A stretch of 64,000 nucleotides of DNA from Candidula unifasciata (GCA_905116865.2 CAJHNH020001110.1:72501-136500); one strand, 5' to 3'. Numbered from the stretch's first letter, positions 22,746 through 34,622 are shown. Notes: generated from the letters alone by a model not told the origin. Numbers and translations: made by a program.

Positions 22746-25700
22746 CGTCGTGGTAGCATAATTAGAGCAGTCTGCATACCTGGACGACCGAGCGACAAGC
22801 TTACGATTGGTATACCGGACACATGTTAGACTTTGTTAGCAGCTGGCAGAGGAACACTGGCCGACAATTCGGACTCGATGGACTTTCAAGGGATGAGAAA
22901 CCCTTTTCCACTAGACACCCGGACCAGCTCACCGAGGCCCATCCCCTACGTTGTTCCGTTGCGTCCAAAGCCAGCTCGAAGCCCTCTCAGCAACCTTGAC
23001 CAGCCGTTTAAGTGTCCGTTCGCGTTCATTACCGCGCAATCCTAGTTCTTTAACCACATTGTAGAGCGAAGTGAAAATGAGGCCTCTCGCTCCCACTTCG
23101 ACGGCAAAAACACGTACTGTGTACGCCTCGTCTCTCCTCAGACCGGCTGCTAAATCACTGTATTTCTCGAGCTTGTACATGTGATTTTCATCCATACGCG
23201 ACTCATACGGGACGGTCAGCTCAATCAGGATGAGCTGCCGTTTCTCCGCAGAGTGGAGAACTATGTCAGGTCGCAGGCCGGTCTTCCGGATTAACTCAGG
23301 GTACCTTTCATGGCCTGGCAGATCAACCGCCAGTAACCAGTCCCTCGCAGATTCTAGCATAGATGGAGCGAATGCGCCTCGGTTGAACTTACCCTTTTGA
23401 ATCTGCCCAGCCTTGAGGAAACGAATGGGGACGATGGTAGGACTGGCTCTAGCGTTAGCCCGTATCCTAGCCTGGTCAACAACAACTGCTAACTCTTTAA
23501 GCACCTTGTTGTGTCGCCAGGTATATCGGCCTTGGCCTAGGGCTTTCCTGCACGCGGACAGGACGTGCTCAAGGGTCTGCTTCGCTTTGCTCAGCGGGCA
23601 GGTCGGATCGTTGGTCGCAGACCACTTAACCATGTTAACACCGGACGCTAATACATCGTAAGCCGAACGAACGATAAAGCTCAGTCGCAACGGGGTCATT
23701 CGCCAGATCTCACCCCATGTGAGTACTCTTGGCAATGCGCTCTCCAGGCTGACCCAATGGCTCTGCTGCGACTGCTGGGCTGCTTTCTGGAAACGAACCT
23801 AGTTTTCGTTGTCCCTCACTTGTTGTATTACCATGTCTCGGCGTTCTTTGGCTGAGGCTTTTGACCACCAATTGACCTTCCCGTGACCTAGGCCTCGACG
23901 GTCGGTTTGAGTGTATCCCATCATCTCCCTCAATTTTAGTGCGTTCTGGGCGGATTCTATCGCATCGAGAACTCTCCACTTCTGCCCAGTCTTGAGAGCG
24001 GGCTGGACAGCGATGACATTTGGGTCTGAAGACTCGCACAAGAACATGGCGAGTCTTACTTTGCCAACTTTAAACTCTTCGGTTATCGATTTGAACGGGA
24101 GTACCAGCTTAGCCTGCTTGCTCGGTCAGGCAAGGCGGTGCACCAGTCCACTTTCTTAAGGCTGTGTTGATTTTCCTCTCCATGGATTCTACTGCAGTCA
24201 TCGTCACCTCGTAGACTAACAGCGGCCAGAGGAGCTTCGGAATCAACATGAATTGGAGACACCATACCTTGAATTTCCCGATCAGCCTGCAACGCTCGAT
24301 CGCGAGCAGGCCTGTAGCCAGTGACTCGTGCATTCGCCGGACCTCCGCTCTTTCAGATAACTTCGAATCGTAAACGCGACCAAGGCTCTTCGCCGGTTCC
24401 TCCAGAACCGTGGGGATCTTATTCCTTGCCACCGTAAAACTGGTTGCCGCCACTCGACCCTTAAGGATTGACAGGCTCCTCGACTTCTGCGGTTTGAACT
24501 GCATACCGCTCCATTGGACCACCGCGTCTAGTCTTTCCAGGATCGTGCGGGCAGACTCCTCGCTGCCCGTTATAATAGTCGTGTCATCCATAAAGGCACG
24601 TAGTGGAGGCATCCAATGTTCCCCTATTTGAAGGCCCTGTCCGTAGCCGGCCGCCCCGTCCAACATGATCTGCATGGCTATGACAAACAGTATTGGTGAG
24701 ATCGTACACCCCATAGCTATCCCAACTTGTAGCTCAGTCCATCTCGTGGTAAACGTCGAGGTAGAGAAGGGCAAAGCGAACTTAGAGAAATATTGCTCGA
24801 TCTGTGTCAGTACGTGAGACATTCGAAGGGCCCGCCACAGTAGCCTATGGGGGACTGCCCCGTAGGCGTTGGCTAGGTCCAACCACATTACGTGCAATTG
24901 GGTTCTCTCATGCTTGGCTCTCTAAATAGCCTCCCAAATCATGGTCGCGTGTTCAAGGCACCCAGGAACGCCTGGAATACCACCCTTCTGAACACTCGTA
25001 TCGATGTACTTGTTAGCCATCAGATACTGTGTGAGCCGGCGAGCCATGACCGAGAAGAATAACTTACCCTCGACATTCAACAGCGAGATGGGCCTGAATT
25101 GGGAAAGACTCTTCGAATCCTGCTCTTTGGGAATGTAGACCCCATTTGCCCGTTGCCACTCTGGACATATGTGTTTACGGATCCACGCTTGTCTCAACAA
25201 GACGTGAAGCATTCTTAGGATTTTCGGACAACGCTTGTAAAGAACGTACGGAACACCATTCGGACCTGGAGCAGACTTGCCGCTGGCCTTTTTCACAACT
25301 TCCTCAACCTCAGACCAAAGGGGAGGTATCATTTTAAATGGTACATTCGGCAACTCAGGCTGCTTGAGGCCGCTAAGGATCTCTGGATTGTCATCGAGAG
25401 GCTCTCTCCTCTTTTTGTCAGAGTACATCTTGCGTAGATGCGACTCAAGCTCTTCCTTACTGACAACCAGAGTCCCAGACTTCGGTTGCTCGAATAGACC
25501 TCGGGTAAACTGATACGGGTCCCTAAAGAATTTCTCTCGCTCCCTTTTGGTTCTTCTCCTGTTGGTACAGAAACGCTTATCGCAACAGAGGGCACTGTGT
25601 CTGTTCTTTAAATGCAACCAGACTTCATGCAGCCCCTCCCGTTCGCTACCTGTAGCGACTTTGAACCGTTTTCTGAGGGCATTCTTGTCTGCCCGACACT

Positions 25701-26481
25701 TCAGAATGTCCCTCTGCCTTCTGCTAGTATTCTGCTTGGCACCCAGCTGTGCCTTCTCCACTGTCCCGAACTGACGGGAGCAGTGTTTATATATAACATC
25801 ACCAAATTTTGTAAGCTTGTCGCCTAACGACTTCTTGTTTAAATCATGTTTAAGTATCTCACACAATGTACTCTCTAGCTTGCACCACTCCACCTTATCG
25901 CTCGCAGGTGGAAACCTGATCTTGGAACGCACTTCCTCGGAAATCATCAAATTTGCGCCTCCGCAGTCGACGTCATGGGCCTCTCCGGGCGAGTGGGGAA
26001 CACCCTGCCCGTCGTTCCCTGACGACTCAGAAACTACCACAGGAGTAGTAGTTTTGCGACGGCGTTTACAGCGTGGAGCACCCTCGCATTTCATTCTTCC
26101 GGCATGCGTTCTCAGACCATGCAACCCCGTGAAGCTCTTCCCACATGTACAGAGCCAGCCCGGACGTTGGGCGAGTATCTGAGTCCGGGGGCTAGCATTG
26201 TCGTCACCGAGAGTATCAATTTGATTGGGCCCATCATTCTCCCCCTCTTTCGAAGGGCCCTGGGTGAATATTTCTTTATTGGTTTGCGAAATCGGAGGTA
26301 TTATACTGTGTTAGGGGTGATCAACCCAGTCCACAGTCGACATCTGTCTCCAGATGTCAGTTTATCCCCCCCACCCCCTCCACTCCCGGCGATACCGGGG
26401 GGCCAGTCTTTCCATAGGTGTCACAAGGTCTTTCCCGAGCGTCACCATTCCTTCATGGTAGTCTTGTGGGATAGCCACGTA
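22746..26481 (-). mobile_element. R2/NeSL/Hero-like retrotransposon with restriction-like endonuclease
   Basis: The minus strand carries one long ORF of about 1,100 codons, open from 26310 to a TGA at 22929-22931 apart from three lesions. In order it has an N-terminal CCHC zinc finger (LCTCGKSFTGLHGLRTHAGR, then MKC; 26089-26151), a basic linker, and RT motifs. The RT motifs are KSAPGPNGVPYVLYKRCPK (about 25250), LSQFRPISLLNVEGKLFFSV (about 25075), MWLDLANAYGAVPHRL, IAMGCTISPILF and the catalytic box AFMDDTT (about 24580-24600). A C-terminal Cys/His cluster (CPLSKAKQTLEHVLSACRKA) and a restriction-like endonuclease with RPDIVLHS...LILIELTVPYE (about 23200-23275) follow. This order is that of the R2 superfamily, which cuts target DNA and primes cDNA from the nick. 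Lesions are TAG at 24922-24924, TAG at 23799-23801 and a frameshift near 24110-24130. No AUG precedes the finger in frame; the first Met lies within it at 26124. Confidence 0.9.
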
Positions 26482-26725
26482 CAATAAGAATAAACTCCAC
26501 GGAAGCAAGTACAGCGGGGATCTACCAGTCATCAGTAGAAGTTATCCCTCGTCGACAAACGTTTCGGCCCACGAGCTCCTAGACGTTTTCAGAGAGTGGG
26601 CCCACTTGAGTTCATGAAGCTCAGGTCTGGTTTCCCCGCTGCACGGAATTACCGGATGGTGCTTTCTTTTCGGATAGGGACAAGACGACTTGGTGATTTG
26701 CAGATGGTACTGTGAGATAAGAAAT
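26482..26725 (-). repeat. ~244 bp terminal direct repeat, copy at element 5' side
   Basis: Second copy of 22500-22745. It ends at GAGATAAGAAAT, after which the flanks differ. Confidence 0.9.
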
Positions 26726-26890
26726 AAATGAGAGACGGAATCTGAGTACCAAAAAGGTGTGGATGGAAATAGACCATGAGGTGGATAAAGAAGACGTTGG
26801 TGCGATAATGTGCAGGCAGAGGCTACGAACACATGGAGTCACCGACCAGAAGGAAAATGCCAGTCACAGGTCGTATGGTGGTGGGCGATA
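26726..26890 (+). mobile_element. Possible RT C-terminal remnant, right half
   Basis: In one frame it gives RRRWCDNVQAEA and in another GVTDQKENASHRSYGGGRYL. These recall the RPRRRWxDNVxxDM...G end of RT ORFs. It may continue the fragment at 22330-22499. This is weak. Confidence 0.3.
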
Positions 26891-26924
26891 TTTAAAGCAA
26901 TGAACCTAACAAATCAGAATAAAG

Positions 26925-27540
26925 GAGGAGGTGGGAGAGGAGGAGGATGAAGAGGAGGGGGGGAGGAGGAGGAGAAGAAGAAGAAGAAGAAGAAGAAGAA
27001 GAAGAAGAAGAAGAAGAAGAAGAAGAAGAAGAAGAAGAAGAAGAGAGAAGAAGAAGAAGAAGAAGAAGAAGAAGAAGAAGAAGAAGAAGAAGAAGAAGGA
27101 GAAGAAGAAGAAGTAGAAGAAAAAGAAGAAGAAGAAGACGAAGAAGAAAAAAAGAAGAAGAAGAAGAAGAAGAAGAAGAAGAAGAAGAAGAAGAAGAAGA
27201 AGAAGAAGAAGAAGAAGAAGAAGAAGAAGAAGAAGAAGAAGAAGAAGAGAAAGAAGAAGACAAAGAAGAAGAAGAAGAAGAAGAAGAAGAAGAAGAAGAA
27301 GAAGAAGAAGAAGAAGAAGAAGAAGAAGAAGAAGATGAGAAGAAGAAAAAGAAAAAGAAAAAGAAGAAGAAGAAAAAAAGAAGAAAAAAAAAGAAGCAGA
27401 AGAAGAAGCAGCAGAAGAAGAAGCAGCAGCAGCAGAAGAAGAAGAAAAAGAAGAAGAAAAAGAAGAAGAAGAAGAAGAAGAAGAAGAAGAAGAAGAAGAA
27501 GAAGAAGAAGAAGAAGAAGAAGAAGAAGAAGAAGAAGGTG
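26925..27540 (+). repeat. (GAA)n tract, ~0.6 kb
   Basis: Several long pure GAA blocks separated by AAA, GCA and GAC variants. The large poly-Glu, Lys, Arg, Leu and Phe frames are artefacts. Confidence 0.95.
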
Positions 27541-28084
27541 ACGCAGGAGGTTAAATAAGACGCACCTATCTTTTCGTATCAAAATCTGATCTTCTTTACT
27601 TTTAACCTTTGCCGAGACCGAAATGTCTTGAGTATAACAAACACAAAGAATCAGGCACAGGGGAATCGACTGACATTTCACCTGCTGCACTCCCTAACAA
27701 AATCCAAATCATCATTTTCTGTACCTGAAGGGGTCAAATCTTCTTAGGCGATTCGGCAAACGGGGGATAAGGGGGAGAGGGGGGGGGGGGGGGGGGGGGG
27801 GAAAGGGGGGGGAGGGGGGGGGGGGGGGGGGGGGTTTAGTCGTAGTTACAAATTACCTTTCGCTGTGATCATAAAGGGTTGTTACATTTATAGTGTTTTT
27901 TACATTGTTCCTTTAAACCTCCCAAGAGTTTTCGTTTGGTTTGAATCTAGAAAATGTGTATTCATATTTTGTGTTCACTGTATTCCACTGAGCTTCTTAT
28001 CTGCTGAATACATACACTGTTTTCACTCGATTCATGTGAGCTTCTTATAGGTTTATGTTGAATGTTGCATGCTGAATTAGGAAT
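27541..28084. other. No gene recognised; poly-G block
   Basis: G-rich homopolymer at about 27779-27834 broken by a few A residues. The rest is AT-rich and unassigned. Confidence 0.6.
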
Positions 28085-28400
28085 CCGCACTCCAGCACTA
28101 GGGTCACTCTGTCACTCCCATAAGCGCCCCATTCCAATCTTCAGCAGCAAGCGAAAAGTTAAAATTCCGATGGTACTAGTAACTATCTTATTGTATATCC
28201 CTCTCGCTTTTTTCCCTGAGTGTCGAGCGTCGGTCAGACCCGCCTGTAACTCCTCGCAATTCCATTCTCCTCAGACCATAATGATCCATCTTTGCCTCGG
28301 CACTGTTCACTTGCTCCCGAAAGGACCTTACAACCCGCTTGTCATACATCAGTTCTATATACAAGTGGTGCAGAACCGGCCAATTTATCTTTCTACTCAT
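28085..28400 (-). mobile_element. RNase H-type retrotransposon remnant
   Basis: Minus strand reads KMDHYGLRRMELRGVTGGSD then RRSTLREKSERDIQ. This matches the DHYGLRRKALRGFTRGSG...REKARP order at 58735-59300 and YYDLERIRHLGVTRGSG at 45440-45830. After a stop, remnants of the terminal cysteine region follow toward 28085. Confidence 0.7.
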
Positions 28401-28602
28401 TTACCTATACACCGTCATGACAGGGTGGAAATATACAAAGGAGGCTAACTATCCGGGACCTTTGAAGTGATGCTTGCTATTCTGCACGGAGCATGCCTGT
28501 CTCCCCCTTTTTCAACATGCTCTATGAGTCAGTTACAATGTCGGCTTACGTCTGCTCTTATTCTACATGAGCAGTTCACAGTTAACTTAGGCCTACATAC
28601 TC

Positions 28603-29252
28603 TCACATCTTCAGCCCGTTACTGTTGCCTCATATCTTCGGCCCGCTACTGAAGCCTCATATCTTCAGCCCGCTACTGAAGCCTCATATCTTCAGCCCGC
28701 TACTGATGTCTCATATCTTCGGCCCGCTACTGATGCCTCATATCTTCAGCCCGTTACTGATGCCTCATATCTTCAGCCCGTTACTGATGCCTCATATCTT
28801 CAGCCCGTTACTGATGCCTCATATCTTCAGCCCCCTACTGATGCCCCACATCTTCGGCCCGCTAATTATCTCTCATATCTTCGGCCCGCTACTGATGCCT
28901 CATATCTTCGGCCCGCTAATGATCTCTCATATCTTCGGCCCGCTACTGAAGCCTCATATCTTCAGCCCGCTACTGATCTCTCATATCTTCGGCCCGCTAC
29001 TGATGCCTTATATCTTTGGCCCGCTACTGAAGCCTCATATCTTCAGCCCGCTACTGATCTCTCATATCTTCGGCCCGCTACTGATGCCTTATATCTTTGG
29101 CCCGCTACTGATGCCTCATATCTTCGGCCCGCTACTGATGCCTTATATCTTTGGCCTGCTACTGATGCCTCATATCTTCGGCCCGCTATTGATCTCTCAT
29201 ATCTTCGGCCCGCTACCGATCTCTCATATCTTCAGCCATATCTCTCATATCT
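28603..29252 (+). repeat. 27-bp minisatellite, ~24 copies
   Basis: Unit close to CCTCATATCTTCGGCCCGCT plus ACTGATG. Because 27 is divisible by 3 it stays open as PHIFGPLLM repeats over 200 codons. Variant bases (TCAG/TCGG, GATG/GAAG/GATCT) are shared in runs, as in unequal exchange. No other gene evidence is present. Confidence 0.95.
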
Positions 29253-29461
29253 GTTTAACAGTTGCCCTAAAAAAATAAGAGTAAATATGCAGTGTCAAAT
29301 AGGTTTCCACGCATAGAAAAAAACACACTTATCACCAATGTTATTACAAGCAGAACTTCGGCAATGTTTATGCGTATTCTTCTGCGCGTGTGTGTATATA
29401 ACTTTTCCCCTATTTGAATTAAGCTTAAAAGAAAGAATGTGTCTCAGTACTGTGCTCTCTC

Positions 29462-29519
<58 letters not shown>

Positions 29520-29767
29520 TGTTTTCTATAATTAAAATCTTATTAAAATTTTATTAAAATCTTCACTTTTAAGTGAGCTTTCTAAATGCTCAATTGCCTC
29601 TTATTCTGGACAATTTGTTTCAATGGCGTTCTTCCTTTGAGTTACTTGTAAACTTTTCTGTGATTTAAACTATAAAAAAGAAAAACGTTCAAGTCATGAA
29701 AGACTCAAAGGAAATGGAACGTCAAAGCGTGCTGAGAATTTTTTTAGCTGACCATAATAATAAGGTA
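29253..29767. other. No gene recognised; (TC)n
   Basis: (TC)n at about 29456-29514; otherwise AT-rich and unassigned. Confidence 0.6.
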
Positions 29768-29998
29768 CTATGACGTCTGTGGCTTGGGTGTTGTGAACGA
29801 GCTTCGTAATTCAAGGGTGCTGGGTTCGATCCCAACTGCGGGCCTTGCGTTGGTTTCGATAGTGGTATCGAGAAGCCGACCGTCGATATTGCAATGGCAA
29901 ACTACTGGAAGTAACTTTGCCTAGAAAAACTACAACAGCCTAAAAATGCTAGGACTGGTTCTGCAATGTCCTGTGAAGGATACGCAACTAACTAACTA
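29768..29998 (+). mobile_element. SINE family C, sense copy
   Basis: tRNA-like head with box-B match GTTCGATCC at 29824-29832. The body has the blocks GCGTTGGTTTCGA, GGCAAACTACTGGA, GCCTAGAAAAACTACAACAG and TTCTGCAAYGTCCTGTGAAGG, ending in an (ACTA)n-like tail at about 29985-29998. Copies on the minus strand lie at 33479-33694, 50022-50178, 52533-52766, 56465-56962 and 62088-62305. Confidence 0.75.
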
Positions 29999-30370
29999 CC
30001 ATGGCAACAACAAAGAATATGCAAGAACAGGGGACACCACTGTGACAACAAGCGTCCGAGAAAGTACTTCAACGATTGTCCCGACTTGACTGTCGTTAAA
30101 TACACCCACGACCTGGTCGCCCATTGCTTCGCCGGTAAACGACTTCGTCGATGGTCGGGACAGTATTTGGGTCTGTCTCCTTTGATCGCATCAACACAGC
30201 AGGAGTCCTTTTCATGGCTACTTGGTGGCGAGCGATGTTAAACTATTTGACATAGCGCATTTAACCTAGTCACAATCACTCCTTTCAGGGACGCTGATTG
30301 AACGTGACAATTTTATGTTCTCCAGCAAAGCAAGCCAAAGTCCACAGTCGTCTTCCTCCACACACTGATC
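29999..30370. other. No gene recognised
   Basis: No motif or repeat recognised. Confidence 0.5.
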
Positions 30371-30590
30371 CTATATGGCTGATTATCTGCATCTACAAGC
30401 GCTCGAATCCTAGATGCAGCATCTCGCTCAGCGTGTGGTAACTGATAATACCAGTTCTATGTTGGTTTACTATTCTTCTTTGGCTACCTGTATAGTGTTC
30501 ATGTTTGGCGACACCGCTTCTGACCTGAATTTCTTGCAGTCAAAGTTTCCGATTCTATTCGATCTCGTGAATCACCTACTCGTTCTGCCT
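30371..30590 (-). mobile_element. Short RNase H-type remnant
   Basis: The minus strand contains VNQHRTGIISYHTLSEMLH, equivalent to LVNQHRTGTISHRTLGF at the end of the element at 6254-7473. The surrounding sequence is too degenerate to define its edges. Confidence 0.6.
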
Positions 30591-30596
30591 CCTTGA

Positions 30597-31018
30597 GACA
30601 GTGCCTCCTGAGACTAAGGTGCCTCCTTGAGACTAAGGTGCCTCCTTGAGACTAAGGTGCCTCCTTGAGACTAAGGTGCCTCCTTGAGACTAAGGTGCTT
30701 CCTTGAGACTAAGGTGCCTCCTTGAGACTAAGGTACCTCCTTGAGACTAAGATGCCTCCTTGAGACTAAGGTGCCTCCTTGAGACTAAGGTGCCTCCTTG
30801 AGACTAAGGTGCCTCCTTGAGACTAAGGTGCCTCCTTGAGACTAAGGTGCCTCCTTGAGATAAAGGTGCCTCCTTGAGACTACAGTGCCTCCTTGAGACT
30901 AAGGTGCCTCCTTGAGACTAAGGTGCCTCCTTGAGACTAAGGTGCCTCCTTGAGACTACAGTGCCTCCTTGAGACTAAGGTGCCTCCTTGAGACTAAGGT
31001 GCCTCCTTGAGACTAAGG
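30597..31018 (+). repeat. 19-bp minisatellite, ~22 copies
   Basis: Unit GGTGCCTCCTTGAGACTAA with rare variants (ACAGTGCC, ATAAAGG). It is very homogeneous. Confidence 0.95.
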
Positions 31019-32039
31019 CCGAAAGTGACGCTGATTGCTGTGACCTTGCCAGCAAGCCAGTCGGTTTGTTTGTTCCCTCTTACTCCAGAATTTACTGGCA
31101 CAAAATGAAAGTGATTCCCGTCAGACGAGACTTTCTCACAGCTTAATGATATGGGAGTAAAGACTGGTGAAGAAAATCGGTGCCGACCTCGAGATCAGCA
31201 TAGGAAATTATCCAGTAAGCAACTTCTCATGGGAACAACCACTATGGCTACCTTGGCGTGGCTGCTGCATTGGAGGACTGAGCACGCACGGTAACACGTA
31301 ATACGCAGTACTGTCGATTGTGAAGAATGTAAAACAGTTTAGTAGCCGCTGACAGACCAAAATCCTGCATGCTATATTGCACCACGATTGATACCCTAAT
31401 TTTCCTCCATGCATCTCCGACCTTACCACAAGGTCAGAAGGTGAATCTTGAAAGTCACTCCTGACGCAGACCTCCAGTGCAAGATAAGAAACAGAATGGA
31501 GCTTCGAACTCTGGCACTCTGATTGATATTTGGTTTGAGACCGTCCGCGAAGGACCGCGAGTTCTTTACACGTGCGTCAGCCCCGCATGCGCAATGCCAA
31601 AACTTAAATGTAAGTGCCATTAGAATTCCGGCAGGGCGGTTAAATGTGGGACAGGAGAGGCTCCTGCAGCCTGCACTCGGGGATTAGCTTTCTAGATAGC
31701 GCTACAGCAGCTAAGGTCAGTGGTAGGTAATTGATCCCCAGTGCCTTATCTTGCTCTGATTCTGACTCCTTGCATTTTTCCTATGCTAATGGCGCACCTG
31801 AGCTTTCCCTGACTAAATATTTTTTCTGTAGATTTCTTCTTTTCCTCCTCCATCACCCAGGGCCTCAGTCCCATTTCAAAGTTTCAAGGTGAAAAAAAGG
31901 GGAGGGGGCCTTCAGATTGCCTAATGCTTGTTTAAGTAGGATATAATAATAATAATAATCTGAACAATAAGAGTAAGGAACCATTCTCCACGCCTTTAGA
32001 CGTATTTGGGATATAAGGTTAGACCTATATTTCACAAAA
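31019..32039. other. No gene recognised
   Basis: About 1 kb without assignable elements; a short ATA repeat lies near 31945-31960. Confidence 0.5.
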
Positions 32040-32292
32040 TAGTAAGATCAGACGCCCGTGTGTATTGTAAAAAATCCCTTGGCAGTTGGAAATAGAAAAG
32101 AGTAACCTACCGGCGCTGCCCGGGCAAAATTTGGAGTTGAAAATCTACCTAATTTCAGGATCTTCGCCGGTGCAACAGAGTTCGTGCACTGCACTGAGAA
32201 TCTTCGCACAGAGTTCAGTTAGAAGTGGAGCCGAGCACTTGTGGGTGGGTTACTACCCTTGTGCCGTGATGTTGATCCGTCGTCTAAACCCA
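32040..32292 (+). mobile_element. SINE family A, 5'-truncated copy
   Basis: Starts at AGATCAGACGCCCGTGTGTA and continues through AAAATCCCTTGGCAG, TTCGCCGGTG, GTGCACTGCACTGAGAATCT to TGTTGATCCGTCGT. The tRNA-like head is missing. Confidence 0.75.
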
Positions 32293-32489
32293 AAACACAG
32301 GAATCATCATTGAAACTTTCTGTTGTCCATGTTCTGTTTTGTGGCTCAAGGCTAGATATCGACATGGCTGCTTTGAGATACGAAGATGAGTGATATTGTG
32401 TAGATGTGTCTATTTTGTGTATGTGCTGATGAAGCTCCATAACCGCAACGTTCACGCTTTCTGTCTGTTTGTTATACTGTGAAGCTCGC

Positions 32490-32640
32490 TGATATACTTT
32501 TTCGATCAGGTTTATATCTTTCCTTGATACTTTGACGCTGTACGCTCTCGCCGTTGGCATTGTTGGATTTATTCTCATTAAATGGCTCAACCATTTTAGT
32601 GCTTGATATTCAATAAATTGTATTATAGGTGTCGTTACAA
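32490..32640 (-). mobile_element. Short RT C-terminal remnant
   Basis: The minus strand reads QALKWLSHLMRINPTMPTAR, then AYSVKVSRKD, the WLGHLMRxxxxxPA signature downstream of RT domains. The rest of the 149-codon frame runs into SINE A sequence and is not coding. Confidence 0.6.
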
Positions 32641-32668
32641 TAATGAGACTGCTATAAAAATAAAACAT

Positions 32669-33277
32669 GTGAGTAATATTGAATAATTATAGGCAGCAAA
32701 CAGGAGCTGAGTGAATCGACAACCGTTAGGAACATTTCAAGGCATCAAGAATCAACGGACAGTGCAACACACTGACAGAGAATCCACACCACACTGAGAG
32801 AATCCACACCACACACCGACAGAGAATCCACACCACACACCGACAGACTAATGCAACAGGTGGGTGGCGGTTAAGTAGAGATGTTCTGGAAGATATTCAG
32901 ACTGAAAGCTAAACACATGCGGACTTTGAATCAGATTTCAACTGGTACCATTAGCATGTCTACTCTTTGTTGGTTTAGGGGGGGGGGGGGGGGGGGGGGA
33001 GGGAGAGGTGGGAACAGGGCTGTAGTTCTATCATCATCAATTTCCACTTCTGCCATTAATGCACATTAAAAATAACAGAACATACCTAATGCATGCTCTT
33101 CAGTGAAACAAATGCTGATGCTTTTGTCATGAGGGTACAGGTAAAACCATTGTTTCATATTCAGTTATACCTTGAGCGTTGCGGGGTAGAACGTATGAAC
33201 AAATACACAAGAGCAGAACGATTGTAAATTATTATGGGCGTGGAAGGGTGGCATTCAGGGCCCGTGGTAGGTAGGTA
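32669..33277. other. No gene recognised; short tandem repeat and poly-G
   Basis: About three copies of an AGAATCCACACCACAC-type unit at 32775-32850, and a G run at about 32980-33000. Confidence 0.5.
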
Positions 33278-33478
33278 GTTGTACCCCACCAGGACATCAC
33301 ACAAGTGATAAACACCCGGTGACACAAACAGCCACCATGCGAATGAGGATCACCTACGGAGAGGCCCCCGAAACTCCTTTCAGCCGTGTGGTCCTATTTA
33401 TGGCCCGGCTATTTTTAGGGCCCCCGACAGAAGCCAGGGTGGGGTTTCAGTTAACAAAGAATTGCATCCCACATAGTT
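33278..33478 (+). repeat. Dispersed repeat family D, copy 4
   Basis: Starts CCCCACCAGGACATCACACA, keeps GACACAAACAGCCACCATGC and GAGGATCACC, and ends near GGGCCCCCGACAGAAGCC. It runs directly into the SINE C copy. Confidence 0.75.
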
Positions 33479-33694
33479 ACGTATCCTTTACAGGGCGTTG
33501 CAGAGCCAACCTCAGCATTTTTTGGCTGTTTTGATTTTCCTAGGCAAGTTTACGTCCAGTAGTCTGTCATTTGCTCTGGACGGTCGGCTTCTTGATACCA
33601 CTGTCGAAACCAACGTAAGGCGCAAAGCCCGCAGCTGGGATCGAACGCGGCACTATAAAGCGCGTTCGAACCGACTAAGCCACAGACGCCCCAT
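33479..33694 (-). mobile_element. SINE family C, antisense copy
   Basis: Contains CCTTTACAGGGCGTTGCAGA, GTTTACGTCCAGTAGTCTG, ACTGTCGAAACCAACG and CGCAGCTGGGATCGAACG, the antisense of the tRNA-like head. Confidence 0.75.
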
Positions 33695-34014
33695 ATAGGG
33701 ACGACTTGATAATTTTTTTTTAAAATAGGAATTAAAAAGGCAATCAGGAGTTTTCTGCCCTTTTGCGCTGCCCTCGAAGGGACGTCATCTTAGATATAAA
33801 TATGAAATTATTCGATAGCAATCGCCCAAATATCACACCAGGAGAGGGCATTAGAGTCAATGGTGTATACAGTAGACACGGACAAAAGGTGATCAAATCA
33901 CAAAATAAGTTGTTTATCCGTCACAGGGGACAAGCTTGGGTCATTTTGGTGTTGGAGAGAGATACAGTGGAACTGAACCGCAGTCAATCCGCTTTTTTAT
34001 TTTTATTTTAAAGC
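33695..34014. other. No gene recognised
   Basis: An open frame at 33763-34011 (+) has no family motif. T/A runs occur at about 33712-33725. Confidence 0.4.
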
Positions 34015-34155
34015 CAGATCTGTCGTTTGGGCCCTAATATAACCTAACGGTTGAATGGGGTTTCTGGGACATGCGTTTGCTGGAATCTTATCTGAATTGT
34101 AGCACTTTGTGTCACCTGGTGTAGTCGCTCGTTGTGGGGTTGAACGTCACTCGCA
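34015..34155 (-). repeat. Dispersed repeat family D, antisense copy 5
   Basis: The reverse complement keeps CAGGTGACACAAAGTGCTAC, GTCCCAGAAACCCCATTCA and TTAGGGCCC in family D order, but is more diverged. Confidence 0.55.
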
Positions 34156-34274
34156 CTCAACAATAAAGTGTTCAACAGCCCAAAACCTCTCCGTTGTCAT
34201 CCAAGAAACAGGTCAGCAACCAAAAGACTGGCCCTCGAAGCCGGAAAACAACTGTATGAGAGGCACATAACCAA

Positions 34275-34622
34275 CTAGGTTTCGTTTTAGACTACGGATC
34301 AACGTCATGGTACAAGGGATAACCTGTAAGTGCTCCGTTCTACTTCTAACTCAAGCCTGAGTCCAATGAATCGTAGCGCAGTGCACAAATTCTGTAGCAC
34401 CGGCGAGGATCCTGAAATAATTTGGGTAGTTTTATAACTCAAAATGTTGTCCGGGATTTTTTACGTGCGCAACAATACACATGGGCGTCCGATCTTACCA
34501 CACAAGGACTGGGAAATTACTAGAAGTCCATGGAAAAAAATCCCAGCCTTTACCGGGGCCGGAACCTGCGACCTCCAGCACTCGATGCGGACACCATGCC
34601 TCCAGACCACGAAGTCACAACC
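34275..34622 (-). mobile_element. SINE family A, near full-length antisense copy
   Basis: Antisense of the whole SINE A body plus the tRNA-like head (complement of GTGGTCTGGAGGCATGGTGT ... GAGGTCGCAGGTTC). It provides a second full-length comparison with 4880-5258. Confidence 0.8.
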
